From: JANJTY01 sp038257155
Lineage (GTDB): Bacteria; Pseudomonadota; Gammaproteobacteria; Xanthomonadales; Xanthomonadaceae
NCBI GenBank assembly: GCA_038257155.1
Contig: JBBSJP010000001.1
Location: forward strand, 244,091-308,090
Direction of reading: 5' to 3'
DNA: 64,000 nucleotides
Position 1 is the first letter of the stretch; every line of letters starts with the position of its first letter. The translations under genes and the position numbers were made by a program. The notes under the pieces are model-generated. The model was not told where the DNA came from and ran no database searches. It saw nothing but the letters and a program-made list of their open reading frames with translations. Positions 22,236-31,001 of the stretch are shown here, piece by piece.

Positions 22236-24974
22236 TCAGCGACTTTCATAGCCCGCTGAAAAAATCCGCAGCTGTTCCTGGCTCAAACGCAAGGACCATG
22301 GCTCATTGCCGGTCAGCTGGTGGTTGGCACGGAACAGGAGAAAGTCGCCGAATCCGGCGAAGTCGGTCGGGTTGGACGACTCGTCGCCGGGTGCGATATC
22401 GGCCACGCGCACCGTGCCCGCCAGGCTTCCGTCGCTGCGCCAGAGTTCCGAGGCCGCATCATCGGTTCCGAAGAAGAACAGGTGCTGCTTGTGCAGGATC
22501 CAGTCGCCATTCAAGCCTGGATGCCCGCTCCCTGTTCCCGGATTCATGTCCTTGAACAGGTGGGTGCCTTGCGGGGTGCCATCGGTGCGCCAGAGCTCGG
22601 GGCCATGCACACCATCGTTCGCCGAAAACAGGACAGCGTCGCCGGTTCCGGGTGCGTCGAGCATGCTGCAGTTGGAAGAAGCGGTTGGATGGACATCAAA
22701 AAGCAGCTCCGTGCTTCCGGGCAAGGCCGAGGCCACGTGCGGCTCGTAGCCGGCGCTCGGATGCTGTGCACAAAGCACCAATTGGTCGCCCAGCACGCGC
22801 AGCCCGCCCGGATTGCCGCTGTCCACGCCAGGTCGAATGTCACTATGCAGCTCGGTACCGGCGGTGCTGCCATCCGTGCGCCAAAGTTCGCGGCCATGCG
22901 TTCCATCAACCGCACTGAAATACAGGTAGCGGCCGAACTCCGTGCCACCGATCAGGTTCGGCGAGCTGCCAACAGGGCCCGGGGTGATGTCGTGAAGCCG
23001 CTGGGTTCCGGCTTCACTCCCATCCGTGCTCCACAGCTCGATACCGCTGCTGCCGTCATTGGCAGTGAACAGCAGGCGGTCTGCGAAGACGCGAAAATTC
23101 AGCGGTTGTGAACCGCCCGGGCCCGGATTGATGTCGGCAACGCGTTCGGTTCCGTTCGCAGTGCCATCGCTGCGCCACAGCTCCACGCCGCTCAGGCCAT
23201 CTGTGGCCGCAAAGTAGACATGGCCCTCGAACTGCATGAGGTACTGAGGGGACGAGCTGCCTGTAGTGTTCAGGTCCACCACGCGAAATGTGCCCAGCGC
23301 GCTGCCGTCACTGCGCCAAAGTTCCCTGTCGGACGCCGCGTCGGTCGCAGCAAACAGCATGACGTCGCCGAGCACGCTGCGATGCGAAGGATCGGAACCT
23401 TGCGGCCCTGCCACGATGTCGACGAAGTGGTGGGTGCCTTGCGGGCTGCCATCGGTGACCCACAGTTCGCGGCCATGCTCGGGGTCTTCTGCGCTGAAGA
23501 ACGCCATCTGCCCCAACACGGTTGCCTTGTCGGGACTCGAGCCTGAGTTGCCAACGTGAATCTCGCGCAACAGGTTCGTGCCCGCATCGCTGCCGTCGGT
23601 AACCCAGAGTTCCTGGCCAGTTTCACCGTCGTCGGCGCTGAAGATCGCGCGGCCTCCCGCAACCTCGATGAACGCATAAGGACCGGACCCGACGCCGGTC
23701 TCCGGCCAGATATCGCGCAAGCGTTGTGCCGCGCCGGTGCCGAGGATCCACGGCTCGCGTCCGGCCGCAGCGTCGCTCGCAGAGAACAGCAAGGATTGTC
23801 CAAGTCGGGCCAGATCGCCGGGATTGCTGGAGTCGGGGCCGGTGGCGACGTCCGCGATCAAGGCCGGAGCATCGCCGTCGGTGAACCAGATCTCCCGACC
23901 ACTTCCATCACCCGTGGCGACAAAGGCCAATCCGTTTTCCCACGGCGTCCATTCGTAGGGATTCGAACTGTCGGTGCCGGCAAACACGTCGGCGAGAATC
24001 CGGGTATTGGCCGGGCTGCCGTCCGAAATCCAGGGTTCCACGCCGTCGTTGGCAGTCCGCGCTGCAAACACAACCTCATTGCCGAGCACGGCAAGATGTG
24101 TCGGAGAACTTCCCGCGGCGCCGGGATTGATGTCATGCAGCATCACCGTTCCGGCCTCGCTGCCGTCGCTGCGCCAGAGCTCGCGGCCGTTCACGCCATC
24201 GTCGGCCGCGAAGTACAGAGCGCCAGCGTGCACCAGCAGCCCGCCGGGATCACTCGATGCGCCGGCGCGAATGTCCTTGACCCGCTGGGTTCCGGCCAGG
24301 CTTCCGTCCGACTTCCACAGTTCGCGATCACCATCGCCATCGATCGCGGTGAAGTAGAGCGTGCTGCCGACCACGGTGAGAAGCGAGGGTGAAGCGCCGC
24401 TCGTACCCGGCGCGATATCGCTGATGCGGGTAGCGCTGCCGCCGGCCACCGGTACGCACCAGACCTCCTGACCGGCGACGTCGTCGCGGGCACTGAAGCA
24501 GATGTCGCTGCCGAACCGCGTCGTACCACTCAGACTCGTATAGAGCGTACCGGGGCCGATGTCGGTCAGCCGCAGCGTTCCTGCCTCGGTTCCATCGGTG
24601 CGAAACAGCTCGCAGCCGAACACCGGCACACAGGCGGTGAAGTACAGGGTCGAGCCATCGACCAGAAGGTAATCCGGATAGGAACTGGCGGGCCCCGGGT
24701 TGACGTCGATCGAGTACGTACCTTCGGTGGTTCCGTCGCTGCGCCAGAGTTCGAAACCACCCTCGGCGGAGTTGGCCTGGAAGTAGGCGACGCCATCCAT
24801 CACTACCGGTTCGTAAATGTCCGAGTCCGCCGCGCTGCCGCCGAAGATGTCGGCCAGCAAGGTCGGCGTCTGGGCACTGGCAAGGACGGGCAGGGCAAGC
24901 GCGAAGCTCGCAGCCCATGCAGCGACCTGGCCCAGGATGTGGTGGCCGGTGGTTCTTGGGACACTGCGATGCAT
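22236..24974 (-). CDS. Large secreted ELWxxDGT-repeat protein, ending IFSAGYESR
   Basis: 912 residues. Signal peptide up to VLASAQ. The remainder is about 17 repeats of 45-55 residues, each with ELWRSDGTxxGTxRxxDIxPG then SxPxxLxxxGxxLYFxAxD, the ELWxxDGT repeat known from secreted proteins of myxobacteria and Xanthomonadales. They would fold as beta-propellers. It ends LRIFSAGYESR, a diverged form of the F-x-D-G-F-E tail (Tyr for Phe). A fragment of a similar gene lies at 31590-31660. Exported; role unknown. The repeat array is prone to recombination. Confidence 0.85.
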   Translation of the reverse strand: MHRSVPRTTGHHILGQVAAWAASFALALPVLASAQTPTLLADIFGGSAADSDIYEPVVMDGVAYFQANSAEGGFELWRSDGTTEGTYSIDVNPGPASSYPDYLLVDGSTLYFTACVPVFGCELFRTDGTEAGTLRLTDIGPGTLYTSLSGTTRFGSDICFSARDDVAGQEVWCVPVAGGSATRISDIAPGTSGASPSLLTVVGSTLYFTAIDGDGDRELWKSDGSLAGTQRVKDIRAGASSDPGGLLVHAGALYFAADDGVNGRELWRSDGSEAGTVMLHDINPGAAGSSPTHLAVLGNEVVFAARTANDGVEPWISDGSPANTRILADVFAGTDSSNPYEWTPWENGLAFVATGDGSGREIWFTDGDAPALIADVATGPDSSNPGDLARLGQSLLFSASDAAAGREPWILGTGAAQRLRDIWPETGVGSGPYAFIEVAGGRAIFSADDGETGQELWVTDGSDAGTNLLREIHVGNSGSSPDKATVLGQMAFFSAEDPEHGRELWVTDGSPQGTHHFVDIVAGPQGSDPSHRSVLGDVMLFAATDAASDRELWRSDGSALGTFRVVDLNTTGSSSPQYLMQFEGHVYFAATDGLSGVELWRSDGTANGTERVADINPGPGGSQPLNFRVFADRLLFTANDGSSGIELWSTDGSEAGTQRLHDITPGPVGSSPNLIGGTEFGRYLYFSAVDGTHGRELWRTDGSTAGTELHSDIRPGVDSGNPGGLRVLGDQLVLCAQHPSAGYEPHVASALPGSTELLFDVHPTASSNCSMLDAPGTGDAVLFSANDGVHGPELWRTDGTPQGTHLFKDMNPGTGSGHPGLNGDWILHKQHLFFFGTDDAASELWRSDGSLAGTVRVADIAPGDESSNPTDFAGFGDFLLFRANHQLTGNEPWSLRLSQEQLRIFSAGYESR

Positions 24975-25190
24975 GAGTTCTCAATTCCTGTGGAAGGATG
25001 ATTTCAATCCATACGGAAGAAAGCGGTCGTTCCTTCAGGGCAGTGCATGTCGGAGCCACCCAGGCCATCCAGCGGTCCGCAAATCCCAGGGTTAGAGTAC
25101 CGCTTCCACCCGGCCGGTCGTGGATGAAGGAAGGGTGCGACCCAGGCCACCGGTTGTGGGGAACAGGCCCTGGGTTTATTCAGCAATTGA

Positions 25191-25355
25191 GCCCCCTCGA
25201 TGATGAACGCAACGTTTTCTCCGGGTTCGCAACCGGCAACGGCCAGCGCGCAAGGCGAAGTGCATGTCTTCGAGCCGGCGTCGTCCACGGTGTTTCTGGA
25301 TTGCTTCGAGCGCGCGGAAAAGGCAACCTTTCCCGGGCGGCGGGGAGCTGACTGA
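25191..25355 (+). pseudogene. C-terminal tail remnant of an FG-GAP-type secreted protein (FLDCFE)
   Basis: After an in-frame TGA at 25188 this frame reads SQPATASAQGEVHVFEPASS then TVFLDCFERAEKATFPGRRGAD and TGA at 25353. It aligns with the end of the 821-residue FG-GAP protein (SQGGVHVFAPPSPLVFSDGFE). A neighbouring frame just upstream has DDERNVFSGFATGNG, resembling an FG-GAP turn, so the fragment is probably frameshifted as well as truncated. The rest of the gene is missing; 24975-25190 holds no other remnant that I can see. Its stop overlaps the start of the next gene (TGATG). Confidence 0.65.
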
Positions 25356-26029
25356 TGCTTTTTGAAAGCCGGGAAACAGAGCAGCAACTGACCGGCGCAA
25401 TGCTCGGCAAGGTGCTGCCGGAGCTTTCGATGTTCCTGGCAGTGGTCTTGCTACTCATCAATCCCGACGGGCTGCTGACTCCGCACCCGATGGCGATCAC
25501 GGTTGCGGTGGCTGCCGAGGGCGTCACATTGATGTTCTTCTGCACCCTGGTGGACATCGCGTCCCGGGTGCAGAGACGTCCCCCGTGGTGGGTGGTGATC
25601 CTCATCGTCGGCGGCCTGCTGCTGATGTATCCCGAAGTGATCAATGTGCTGAGGATGGCCTTCGAGGAAGGCCTGTGGGTGTTCCTGCCCCTGGCCTGGT
25701 CTTTCTTCGAACGCCTCCGCGAACTGTGGACGCTGCCGGGCGTCTCGAAGGCGGAGAAGATCCGCCGGCGGACGCTGACCTTCGACCGGCTCTGGGTGGG
25801 TCTGGTAATCGGGGTCGTCGCGGTCGCGGTCGTCATCGGTGTCGCGATGCTGAGTGAGGGAGGCTTCGAAGCGGTGCTCGGCCCGGCCATCTCGGTGACC
25901 GTCCTGGTTTTCTACGGCATCGCTGCGGGCAATGCCTGGCGGGTCCACCAGCCCGCCTTCGCACAGCGGCCGACCAGTCTCGTCCCCTGGCTCGACCGCG
26001 GCGAGGGCAAGTATCTTTCGCCGCTCTGA
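25355..26029 (+). CDS. Four-helix membrane protein, paralogue of 37554-38216
   Basis: 224 residues, with GGGGAG about eight bases before the ATG. Segments at roughly 20-38, 47-65, 75-100 and 150-200 are hydrophobic. Signature blocks shared with the paralogue at 37554 are AMLGK(V/L)LPELSM, LMFFC.LV..ASRV, RRPPWWV, LWTLPG..K.EKIRRRTLTF, DRLWVG and PTSLVPWLDRG.G. The soluble loop with EKIRRRTLTFDRLW is strongly basic and conserved in both. I recognise no known family. Start overlaps the stop of the tail remnant. Confidence 0.75.
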   Translation: MLFESRETEQQLTGAMLGKVLPELSMFLAVVLLLINPDGLLTPHPMAITVAVAAEGVTLMFFCTLVDIASRVQRRPPWWVVILIVGGLLLMYPEVINVLRMAFEEGLWVFLPLAWSFFERLRELWTLPGVSKAEKIRRRTLTFDRLWVGLVIGVVAVAVVIGVAMLSEGGFEAVLGPAISVTVLVFYGIAAGNAWRVHQPAFAQRPTSLVPWLDRGEGKYLSPL

Positions 26030-26039
26030 CAGCGTGAAA

Positions 26040-26447
26040 TCAGGTCGGGACTGCTTTGACCCGCGACTCTTTACTGGCTTGCGAGTCTGCCGCTTCAGCA
26101 ATCGCCCTTTGCACCGTCCTGGGCAAGGTGGACAAGGCCCGCTGGTGCGACCAGGCAACGAGCTCGCGCAGGTAGTCCGCATCCATCGCTGCCACCCGCA
26201 CCACGGTTACCCAGTGGAAGCGATGCATGTAACGTGCGGGCTTGATGCCCGCTTGGTCGGTGAGCTCAAGGAAGCGATCCGGCGTTACCCGGAAGCTGAA
26301 GCGCCAGCGCTCCGGTTGGCTGGTCTTGAACCAGGCGAAGGGCTTGCCGCCCACGCGAAAGACCAGCACGTTGGACGGATGTCCGGATTCGCGTGCGACC
26401 GCGCCGGGTAGCGACGCACAGAAGTCCTTGAGCTCCGCGACGTTCAT
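26040..26447 (-). CDS. MmcQ/YjbR-family DNA-binding-like protein
   Basis: 135 residues from ATG 26447 (a GTG three codons upstream is an alternative). The family pattern is clear: ESGHPSNVLVFRVGGKPFAW, TPDRFLELTD, then KPARYMHRFHWVTV and MDADYLRELVAWSHQRAL. Members have a CyaY-like fold and are often annotated as MmcQ/YjbR; the precise function is unknown. It is convergent with the membrane protein upstream and 33 bases after the next minus-strand gene, so may be cotranscribed with the DUF2200 gene. Confidence 0.85.
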   Translation of the reverse strand: MNVAELKDFCASLPGAVARESGHPSNVLVFRVGGKPFAWFKTSQPERWRFSFRVTPDRFLELTDQAGIKPARYMHRFHWVTVVRVAAMDADYLRELVAWSHQRALSTLPRTVQRAIAEAADSQASKESRVKAVPT

Positions 26448-26480
26448 CCGGACCACCCGGCAGTCAGGAAATACCGCATC

Positions 26481-26831
26481 TTACTGCCGCAGGATCTTCT
26501 CCATCGCCTTGCCCCGTGCGAGCTCGTCGACCAGTTTGTCCAGCCAGCGGATCTTCTGCATCAGCGGGTCTTCGACTTCTTCCACGCGGATGCCACACAC
26601 CACGCCGGTGATCAGCGCGCAATTGGGATGCATGGCCGGGGCCTCGGCAAATAAAGTTTCGAAATCGTGTTCCCTGGCGATCTGCCGTTCGAGGCCCGTC
26701 TGGGTGTACCCCGTCAACCAGCAGATGACGCGGTCCACTTCTTCCTTTGTGCGCTGCTTGCGCTCCGCTTTCTGCACGTAGAAGGGGTACACCTTGGAGA
26801 ACGGCGTGGCAAAGATTCGGTGCCCGGTCAT
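26481..26831 (-). CDS. DUF2200-family protein
   Basis: 116 residues from the ATG at 26831, chosen because MTGHRIFATPFSKVYPFYVQ is how family members begin. Further signature: KAERKQRTKEEVDRVICWLT, LTGYTQTGLE, HPNCALITGVVCGIRVEEVE and DPLMQKIRWLDKLVDELARG. DUF2200 proteins are small, cytosolic and of unknown function. It is in the same direction as the MmcQ-like gene, with a 33-base gap. Confidence 0.88.
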   Translation of the reverse strand: MTGHRIFATPFSKVYPFYVQKAERKQRTKEEVDRVICWLTGYTQTGLERQIAREHDFETLFAEAPAMHPNCALITGVVCGIRVEEVEDPLMQKIRWLDKLVDELARGKAMEKILRQ

Positions 26832-26876
26832 CGCTGCATCTCGCATGCAAGTTGAAAAAGGGACGGGTGAATTTTC

Positions 26877-27098
26877 CTACCGCTCCGATGAAGGAGGCCG
26901 CGTCCATCCGTGCCGCAACATGCAGCCGCGGTAGACCATGTCGCGCTCGACCCTTGCGGTGGCATTGGCTTCGGACTGGCAGATCGAGTCGGCTGTGCCG
27001 AAGGGATGGGCGTCCTTGCCCTGCCAGCCCGGATCGCGATGGTTGGCGCAGCCCGGCAGCACAGCAAGTGCAGCGATCAGCAGAATCGTCAGACGCAT
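26877..27098 (-). CDS. Small lipoprotein
   Basis: 73 residues from the ATG at 27098. The signal MRLTILLIAALAVLPGC gives a lipobox with Cys17. The mature part is about 56 residues with three further Cys-containing patches (DSICQSEANA, YRGCMLRHGW), so a disulfide is plausible. Similar short lipoproteins occur across Xanthomonadales without known function. It lies in the first part of the region in front of the FG-GAP gene, whose start at 27223 is divergent. Confidence 0.75.
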   Translation of the reverse strand: MRLTILLIAALAVLPGCANHRDPGWQGKDAHPFGTADSICQSEANATARVERDMVYRGCMLRHGWTRPPSSER

Positions 27099-27222
27099 GG
27101 AGGTCGCTCCGCTTTGGGTGACGAGCCCAGTTTGCCATGGCATGGCAAGTCACTTGAACCCTGTCTGGCCCGCGAACCGCGCTCTTGGCGTTTACCCGGT
27201 AGAGACCCTGGAGTTACGAGCC

Positions 27223-29688
27223 ATGTCCCGTCGATTGAACCCTCCATCATGTGCACTGCGCAGCGCCCTTGCGAAACCGCCTGTACGCCACCGCGCAGGC
27301 CGATTCCTGGCGATATTGGCCGCGGCTTGGCTGGCGACGGGGAACGGGCTGGCCCAGGATTACTCGGTGACCCAGACCTTGCGCGGCACTCCGACGGGCG
27401 AGGGCGAGCCGGGCTTGCACCACGGCACCCAGGTTGCCATCGACGGCGATCTCGCACTGGTTGCACAGAAGCCCGGCAACGAGAACCGCACGCGCATCCG
27501 CGGTTACGTCCGCACAGCCGGTGTGTGGCAACGCAATGCGTCCTACGACCGCAATCTGAGCAACCGCATATTCCTGGACATGGCGCTTAGCGGCAATGTG
27601 CTCATCCTGAGCACGGTATCCACGGTGGGAGGCCAAGGATCGCTCGCCATCTACAGACACAACGGGGCGAGCTGGGCCCAGGAATACAACCTCAGCGCCA
27701 CCAATCCGAACACCGGTTACTCGCTCGCGATCGCGGGCGATATCGCGGTCGCTGGAACTCCGCCACTGAATGCGTCCTCAGCAGGGTCGGCACGGGTGCT
27801 TCAGCACGACGGCGATGGCAACTGGTCGTCGACCACCTTACAACCGAGCAACCTGCAGGCCGATTCGCGCTTCGGATCGTCGGTGGCGATCGTCTCCGGT
27901 GCGGTCGTGGTCGGCGCGCCGTACGAGGACGTGCTCGACAACGCGATCCTGCGCACCGACGCTGGCGCGGCCTATGTGTTCGAACTGACCACGCCCAACT
28001 GGAACGAAGTCGCGCGCCTGACCTCGGAGTTCCCGGAAGCGACGGCGCACTTCGGGGACGCCGTGGCGATCTCGGGCCTCGACGAAGGCATACCGAGCCG
28101 CATCCTGGTGGGTGCGCCGCGCGAGGACGGTACCTATGGCGCGGTATACGGCTATCGGCGCAGCAACGACGACTGGATCCAGTCGATGCGATTGGTCGGA
28201 AACCAGGAATCGCCGTTCCAGCAATTCGGCAGCGATGTGGCGCTGGATGGCGCATTCGGCGTGATTGGTGCCGAAACCTATCGCTACAACGACGAGATCC
28301 TGCACGCCGGTGCGATCTATGGCGCGCGCTTCAACTCGGATTTCAGCAACGCCACGCTGACCCGGCGTTTCGATCCGCTGCCCGCGCAGCAGGCGCGCGT
28401 GGGCGCGGTGGTCGCGATCGATCGCGACGGGCCGACCGTGCTGGTGGGCGTGCCCGACGCGGAGTTGTATGGCATCAACCACGATCAAGGCGCTGTGCTC
28501 ACCAGCCGTGGTTCCGGCGGTGTCGATTTTCCGCCGCTGGCTCGCGCCTTTGACCTCGGCCAGAGCCTGTACTCGTCCTTCTTCGGCTGGAGTATTTCTG
28601 CCGCGGGCGATGCGGTGGCCATCGGCGCACCGTTCGAATCGGTGGGCAACCAGTTCTACACCGGGGCCGTCTATCTGTTTCGCAGGAACTCCGCCGGAAC
28701 CTGGTTGCTCGAGACGCGACTGCAGTCGCCCGATGGTCTGCCAGGCGACGTGTTCGGCCATGCGGTTGCGTTGCACGGTGATTCCCTGCTGGTCGGCGCG
28801 CCGGGCGCTACAGTGAGTGGGGTCGACAACCGCGGCCGCGCCTATGCCTTTCGCCGGAGCGGTGGAGCGTGGTCGCTTGAAATGTCGATGGCAGGCGAGT
28901 GCAACGAGGTGGATCGCAGGCGCTTCGGCCGCGACATCGCCTTCGACGGCACACGCGCCATGATCAGCGGCGTGTGCCCCGACCCGAATGAAGGCGTCGA
29001 TCCGGGCACCTCGCTCTACACGCGCGACTCCGACGGTAACTGGAGCGCCGACATCATCGTCGAGGCGTACCGGATGAGTGGCGGCGGCTGGGATGCTGGC
29101 ACCGCGGTGGTCGGGGTGCCGGTGCTTGGTGGCGAGGAGAATGCCTACAACGCCGGCGGGGTGTATCAGTTCCTGCCCAACCAGCAAGGCGAATGGCGCA
29201 TGGTGGGTGCAGCGCAAGGCTCGGCCCAGGGGCAGGGTTTCGGCTACGACCTCGATGTGCGCGACGGCCTGATTGCCATCGCCAGCCATGCGCCGGACTA
29301 TCCCGTTGTCGTGCGGCGGCGCAGCGGCAACTTTTTCTTGCCCGAGGCGTCACTCATCATCGCCGAGCTCGGCGCGAACGATCCGGTGCGCTCGGTTGCC
29401 GTGGGAACCGACCATGTTGCCGTGGGCGCGGCACTGCATACCTCGACGGTCAGTTCGCAAGGCACGGTCTATCGCTTTACCCGCAGTGCCGGCAGTTGGA
29501 CGCAGCGGCAGGCCCTGGTCGCGCCCTCGCCCCAGGCCGGTGCAAACTTCGGTTACGAGATTGAACTCGCCAGCGACGGCACGCTGTTCGTCGGCGCGCC
29601 GTTCGAATCCGCAACGGTTGACTCGCAAGGCGGCGTGCACGTCTTCGCGCCGCCATCGCCGCTGGTGTTCTCGGATGGGTTTGAGTAG
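27223..29688 (+). CDS. Secreted FG-GAP/integrin-like beta-propeller protein with FSDGFE tail
   Basis: 821 residues from ATG 27223 (MSRRLNPPSC), with GGAG about ten bases before; the ORF continues upstream but those codons overlap the divergent lipoprotein. Signal peptide runs to GLAQ. The body consists of FG-GAP units: FGSSVAIVSGAVVVGAPYED, FGDAVAISG, FGWSISAAGDAVAIGAPFES, FGHAVALHGDSLLVGAPG, ending NFGYEIELASDGTLFVGAPF. It closes GGVHVFAPPSPLVFSDGFE. Each unit resembles a calcium-dependent integrin-type propeller blade. Exported; function unknown. The tail remnant at 25191-25355 derives from a similar gene. Confidence 0.85.
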   Translation: MSRRLNPPSCALRSALAKPPVRHRAGRFLAILAAAWLATGNGLAQDYSVTQTLRGTPTGEGEPGLHHGTQVAIDGDLALVAQKPGNENRTRIRGYVRTAGVWQRNASYDRNLSNRIFLDMALSGNVLILSTVSTVGGQGSLAIYRHNGASWAQEYNLSATNPNTGYSLAIAGDIAVAGTPPLNASSAGSARVLQHDGDGNWSSTTLQPSNLQADSRFGSSVAIVSGAVVVGAPYEDVLDNAILRTDAGAAYVFELTTPNWNEVARLTSEFPEATAHFGDAVAISGLDEGIPSRILVGAPREDGTYGAVYGYRRSNDDWIQSMRLVGNQESPFQQFGSDVALDGAFGVIGAETYRYNDEILHAGAIYGARFNSDFSNATLTRRFDPLPAQQARVGAVVAIDRDGPTVLVGVPDAELYGINHDQGAVLTSRGSGGVDFPPLARAFDLGQSLYSSFFGWSISAAGDAVAIGAPFESVGNQFYTGAVYLFRRNSAGTWLLETRLQSPDGLPGDVFGHAVALHGDSLLVGAPGATVSGVDNRGRAYAFRRSGGAWSLEMSMAGECNEVDRRRFGRDIAFDGTRAMISGVCPDPNEGVDPGTSLYTRDSDGNWSADIIVEAYRMSGGGWDAGTAVVGVPVLGGEENAYNAGGVYQFLPNQQGEWRMVGAAQGSAQGQGFGYDLDVRDGLIAIASHAPDYPVVVRRRSGNFFLPEASLIIAELGANDPVRSVAVGTDHVAVGAALHTSTVSSQGTVYRFTRSAGSWTQRQALVAPSPQAGANFGYEIELASDGTLFVGAPFESATVDSQGGVHVFAPPSPLVFSDGFE

Positions 29689-29726
29689 CCGATCAAGGGC
29701 ACGAGTGAACCCGCTCGCCGAGCAAT

Positions 29727-29763
29727 CCCCTCTCCCTGCGGGAGAGGGGTTGGGGAGAGGGGC
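29727..29763. repeat. CTCTCCC/GGGAGAG palindromic repeat
   Basis: TCCCCTCTCCCTGCGGGAGA then GGGGTTGGGGAGAGGGGC, the same element as 1039-1076 and the array at 6371. It follows the FG-GAP gene by 40 bases, where it may also serve as a transcript-ending hairpin. Confidence 0.75.
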
Positions 29764-29857
29764 AGACAGAGCGAAAGTCTGAGCCGCTCGGGCGATGTCC
29801 GCACAGGAGAGCGCACTTACGCTGCCCATTCGCCGTCCCGATGGGCGAGACGGCAGC

Positions 29858-29911
29858 ATGGGATGCCGCCCTACGCCGCTCCGCCAGCGTAGGTCGGCAC
29901 CCCTGTGCCGA
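29858..29911. repeat. GGGATGCCGCCCTACG...GTAGGTCGGCACCCCTGTGCCGAC repeat
   Basis: Nearly identical to 59121-59172: both read CATGGGATGCCGCCCTACG, a variable spacer and CACCCCTGTGCCGAC. A repeat of this type is common in intergenic regions of Xanthomonadales. It lies in the gap between the FG-GAP gene and the TrmY-like gene. Confidence 0.7.
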
Positions 29912-30019
29912 CTTCGATACACGACTGTGCAGCACGCGTTTACCCAGCGCTCACCAGGGGCGCGCGGCGAGCAAACCTTGCACAATGCCCGCCTGTTTCG
30001 AACCCGGTCCAAAACCCAC

Positions 30020-30613
30020 GTGCGAACCTTCCTGTTGAGAGCGCGGTCGGCCCCCACGGAGAGCGGAAAGCTGCTGGCTTCCGTCGGCGCCGAGGCGCAT
30101 GTCGAGATTCTGGCGCATACGCTGATGAACGCGATCTTCGTGGCGCAGTCACACCGCGCGGACGTGACGGTGCACCTGGTGCTGGAGAGCACCGCGGATT
30201 TCTCCCGGGCGATCCGTTTCGACAGCAACGCGATGCAGGAGTTGGGCGGATTTCACGAGCAGGCATTGCTGGGCAAGGTGGCGAAGGCGCTCGACGCGTC
30301 CCGAGGCATGGGCAAGGACGAGACTCGTCCTGTTGAGCCGGGCATCACGGTGCGCACCGTCGCCTTCGAGCGACTGGTTGCGGAACTCGCTGAGGATCAT
30401 CAGTTGTTCGTCATGGACAGGAAAGGCACACCGATGCGCGAGCAGGCATTCGAGGGTGCTCCCTGCTTCCTGTTGACCGATCACATCCCGATGCCGAAGA
30501 ACACCCTGCACGGTCTTGAGCGACTGGGAGCGAAGAAGATCTCGCTGGGAACGAAAATGCTGTTCGCCTCGCAGTGCGTCGTACTGATCCATCACGAGCT
30601 GGATCAGCGCTAG
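30020..30613 (+). CDS. trmY: TrmY-like tRNA pseudouridine N1-methyltransferase
   Basis: 197 residues from GTG 30020 (the frame is open upstream but family homology begins with VRTFLLRARSAPTESGKL). Conserved parts are HTLMNAIFVAQSHRADVTVH, LVLESTADFSRAIRFD, RTVAFERLVAELAEDHQLF, FLLTDHIPMPKNTLHGLERL and GAKKISLGTKMLFASQCVVL. These are the SPOUT-fold core and C-terminus of the TrmY family. In archaea TrmY makes 1-methylpseudouridine at position 54 of tRNA using S-adenosylmethionine. Bacterial members exist but are uncommon, and their substrate is not established. The gene is isolated and weakly spaced (no clear RBS), so transfer is possible. Confidence 0.75.
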   Translation: MRTFLLRARSAPTESGKLLASVGAEAHVEILAHTLMNAIFVAQSHRADVTVHLVLESTADFSRAIRFDSNAMQELGGFHEQALLGKVAKALDASRGMGKDETRPVEPGITVRTVAFERLVAELAEDHQLFVMDRKGTPMREQAFEGAPCFLLTDHIPMPKNTLHGLERLGAKKISLGTKMLFASQCVVLIHHELDQR

Positions 30614-31001
30614 TTTCACAGGATCGCCATGGCAGTGGACGAGACAACGCTGTTCGAGGTCGCGGGTTGCCTCAGCCCGAGGATTGCGGCGGCAAGGTGG
30701 TGCTGACGGCCACGGCGGAGAGCCAGCACTGCGAAGATCCGAATGCGGATGACAGCTTGGTGAAGGAGGACGCTTCCGTGCGATGCGGAACCGCTTGCGC
30801 CGATGATCCGGCGGGATGGGTTCGAGGCACTGCTGCCATGACACAGCTGACCTTGTCAGGACACGCATTCCGAATGCAGGGGTCGCAGTTCGCGGGAACC
30901 GAGGGTGTCGTACGCCGGTGGCCCCCTCGCGGCGCTTTGCCCGTTGTCCAGTACAAGGCCGACAGACGTCGACCTGCAAACCGATCCCAAGGAGCACCAT
31001 C
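30614..31001. other. Gene-free stretch
   Basis: About 390 bases between the TrmY gene and the next exported protein. Open frames in both directions look like shadows. No repeat, hairpin or remnant was recognised beyond AAGGAG before the next start. Confidence 0.5.

Noticed and set aside
26938..27222. Longer N-terminus for the FG-GAP protein
   Set aside because: The upstream codons overlap the divergent lipoprotein gene and lack a signal peptide; the ATG at 27223 has one.
27838..29289. A 483-codon reverse frame opposite the FG-GAP gene
   Set aside because: Shadow; FG-GAP gene has signal, repeats and tail.
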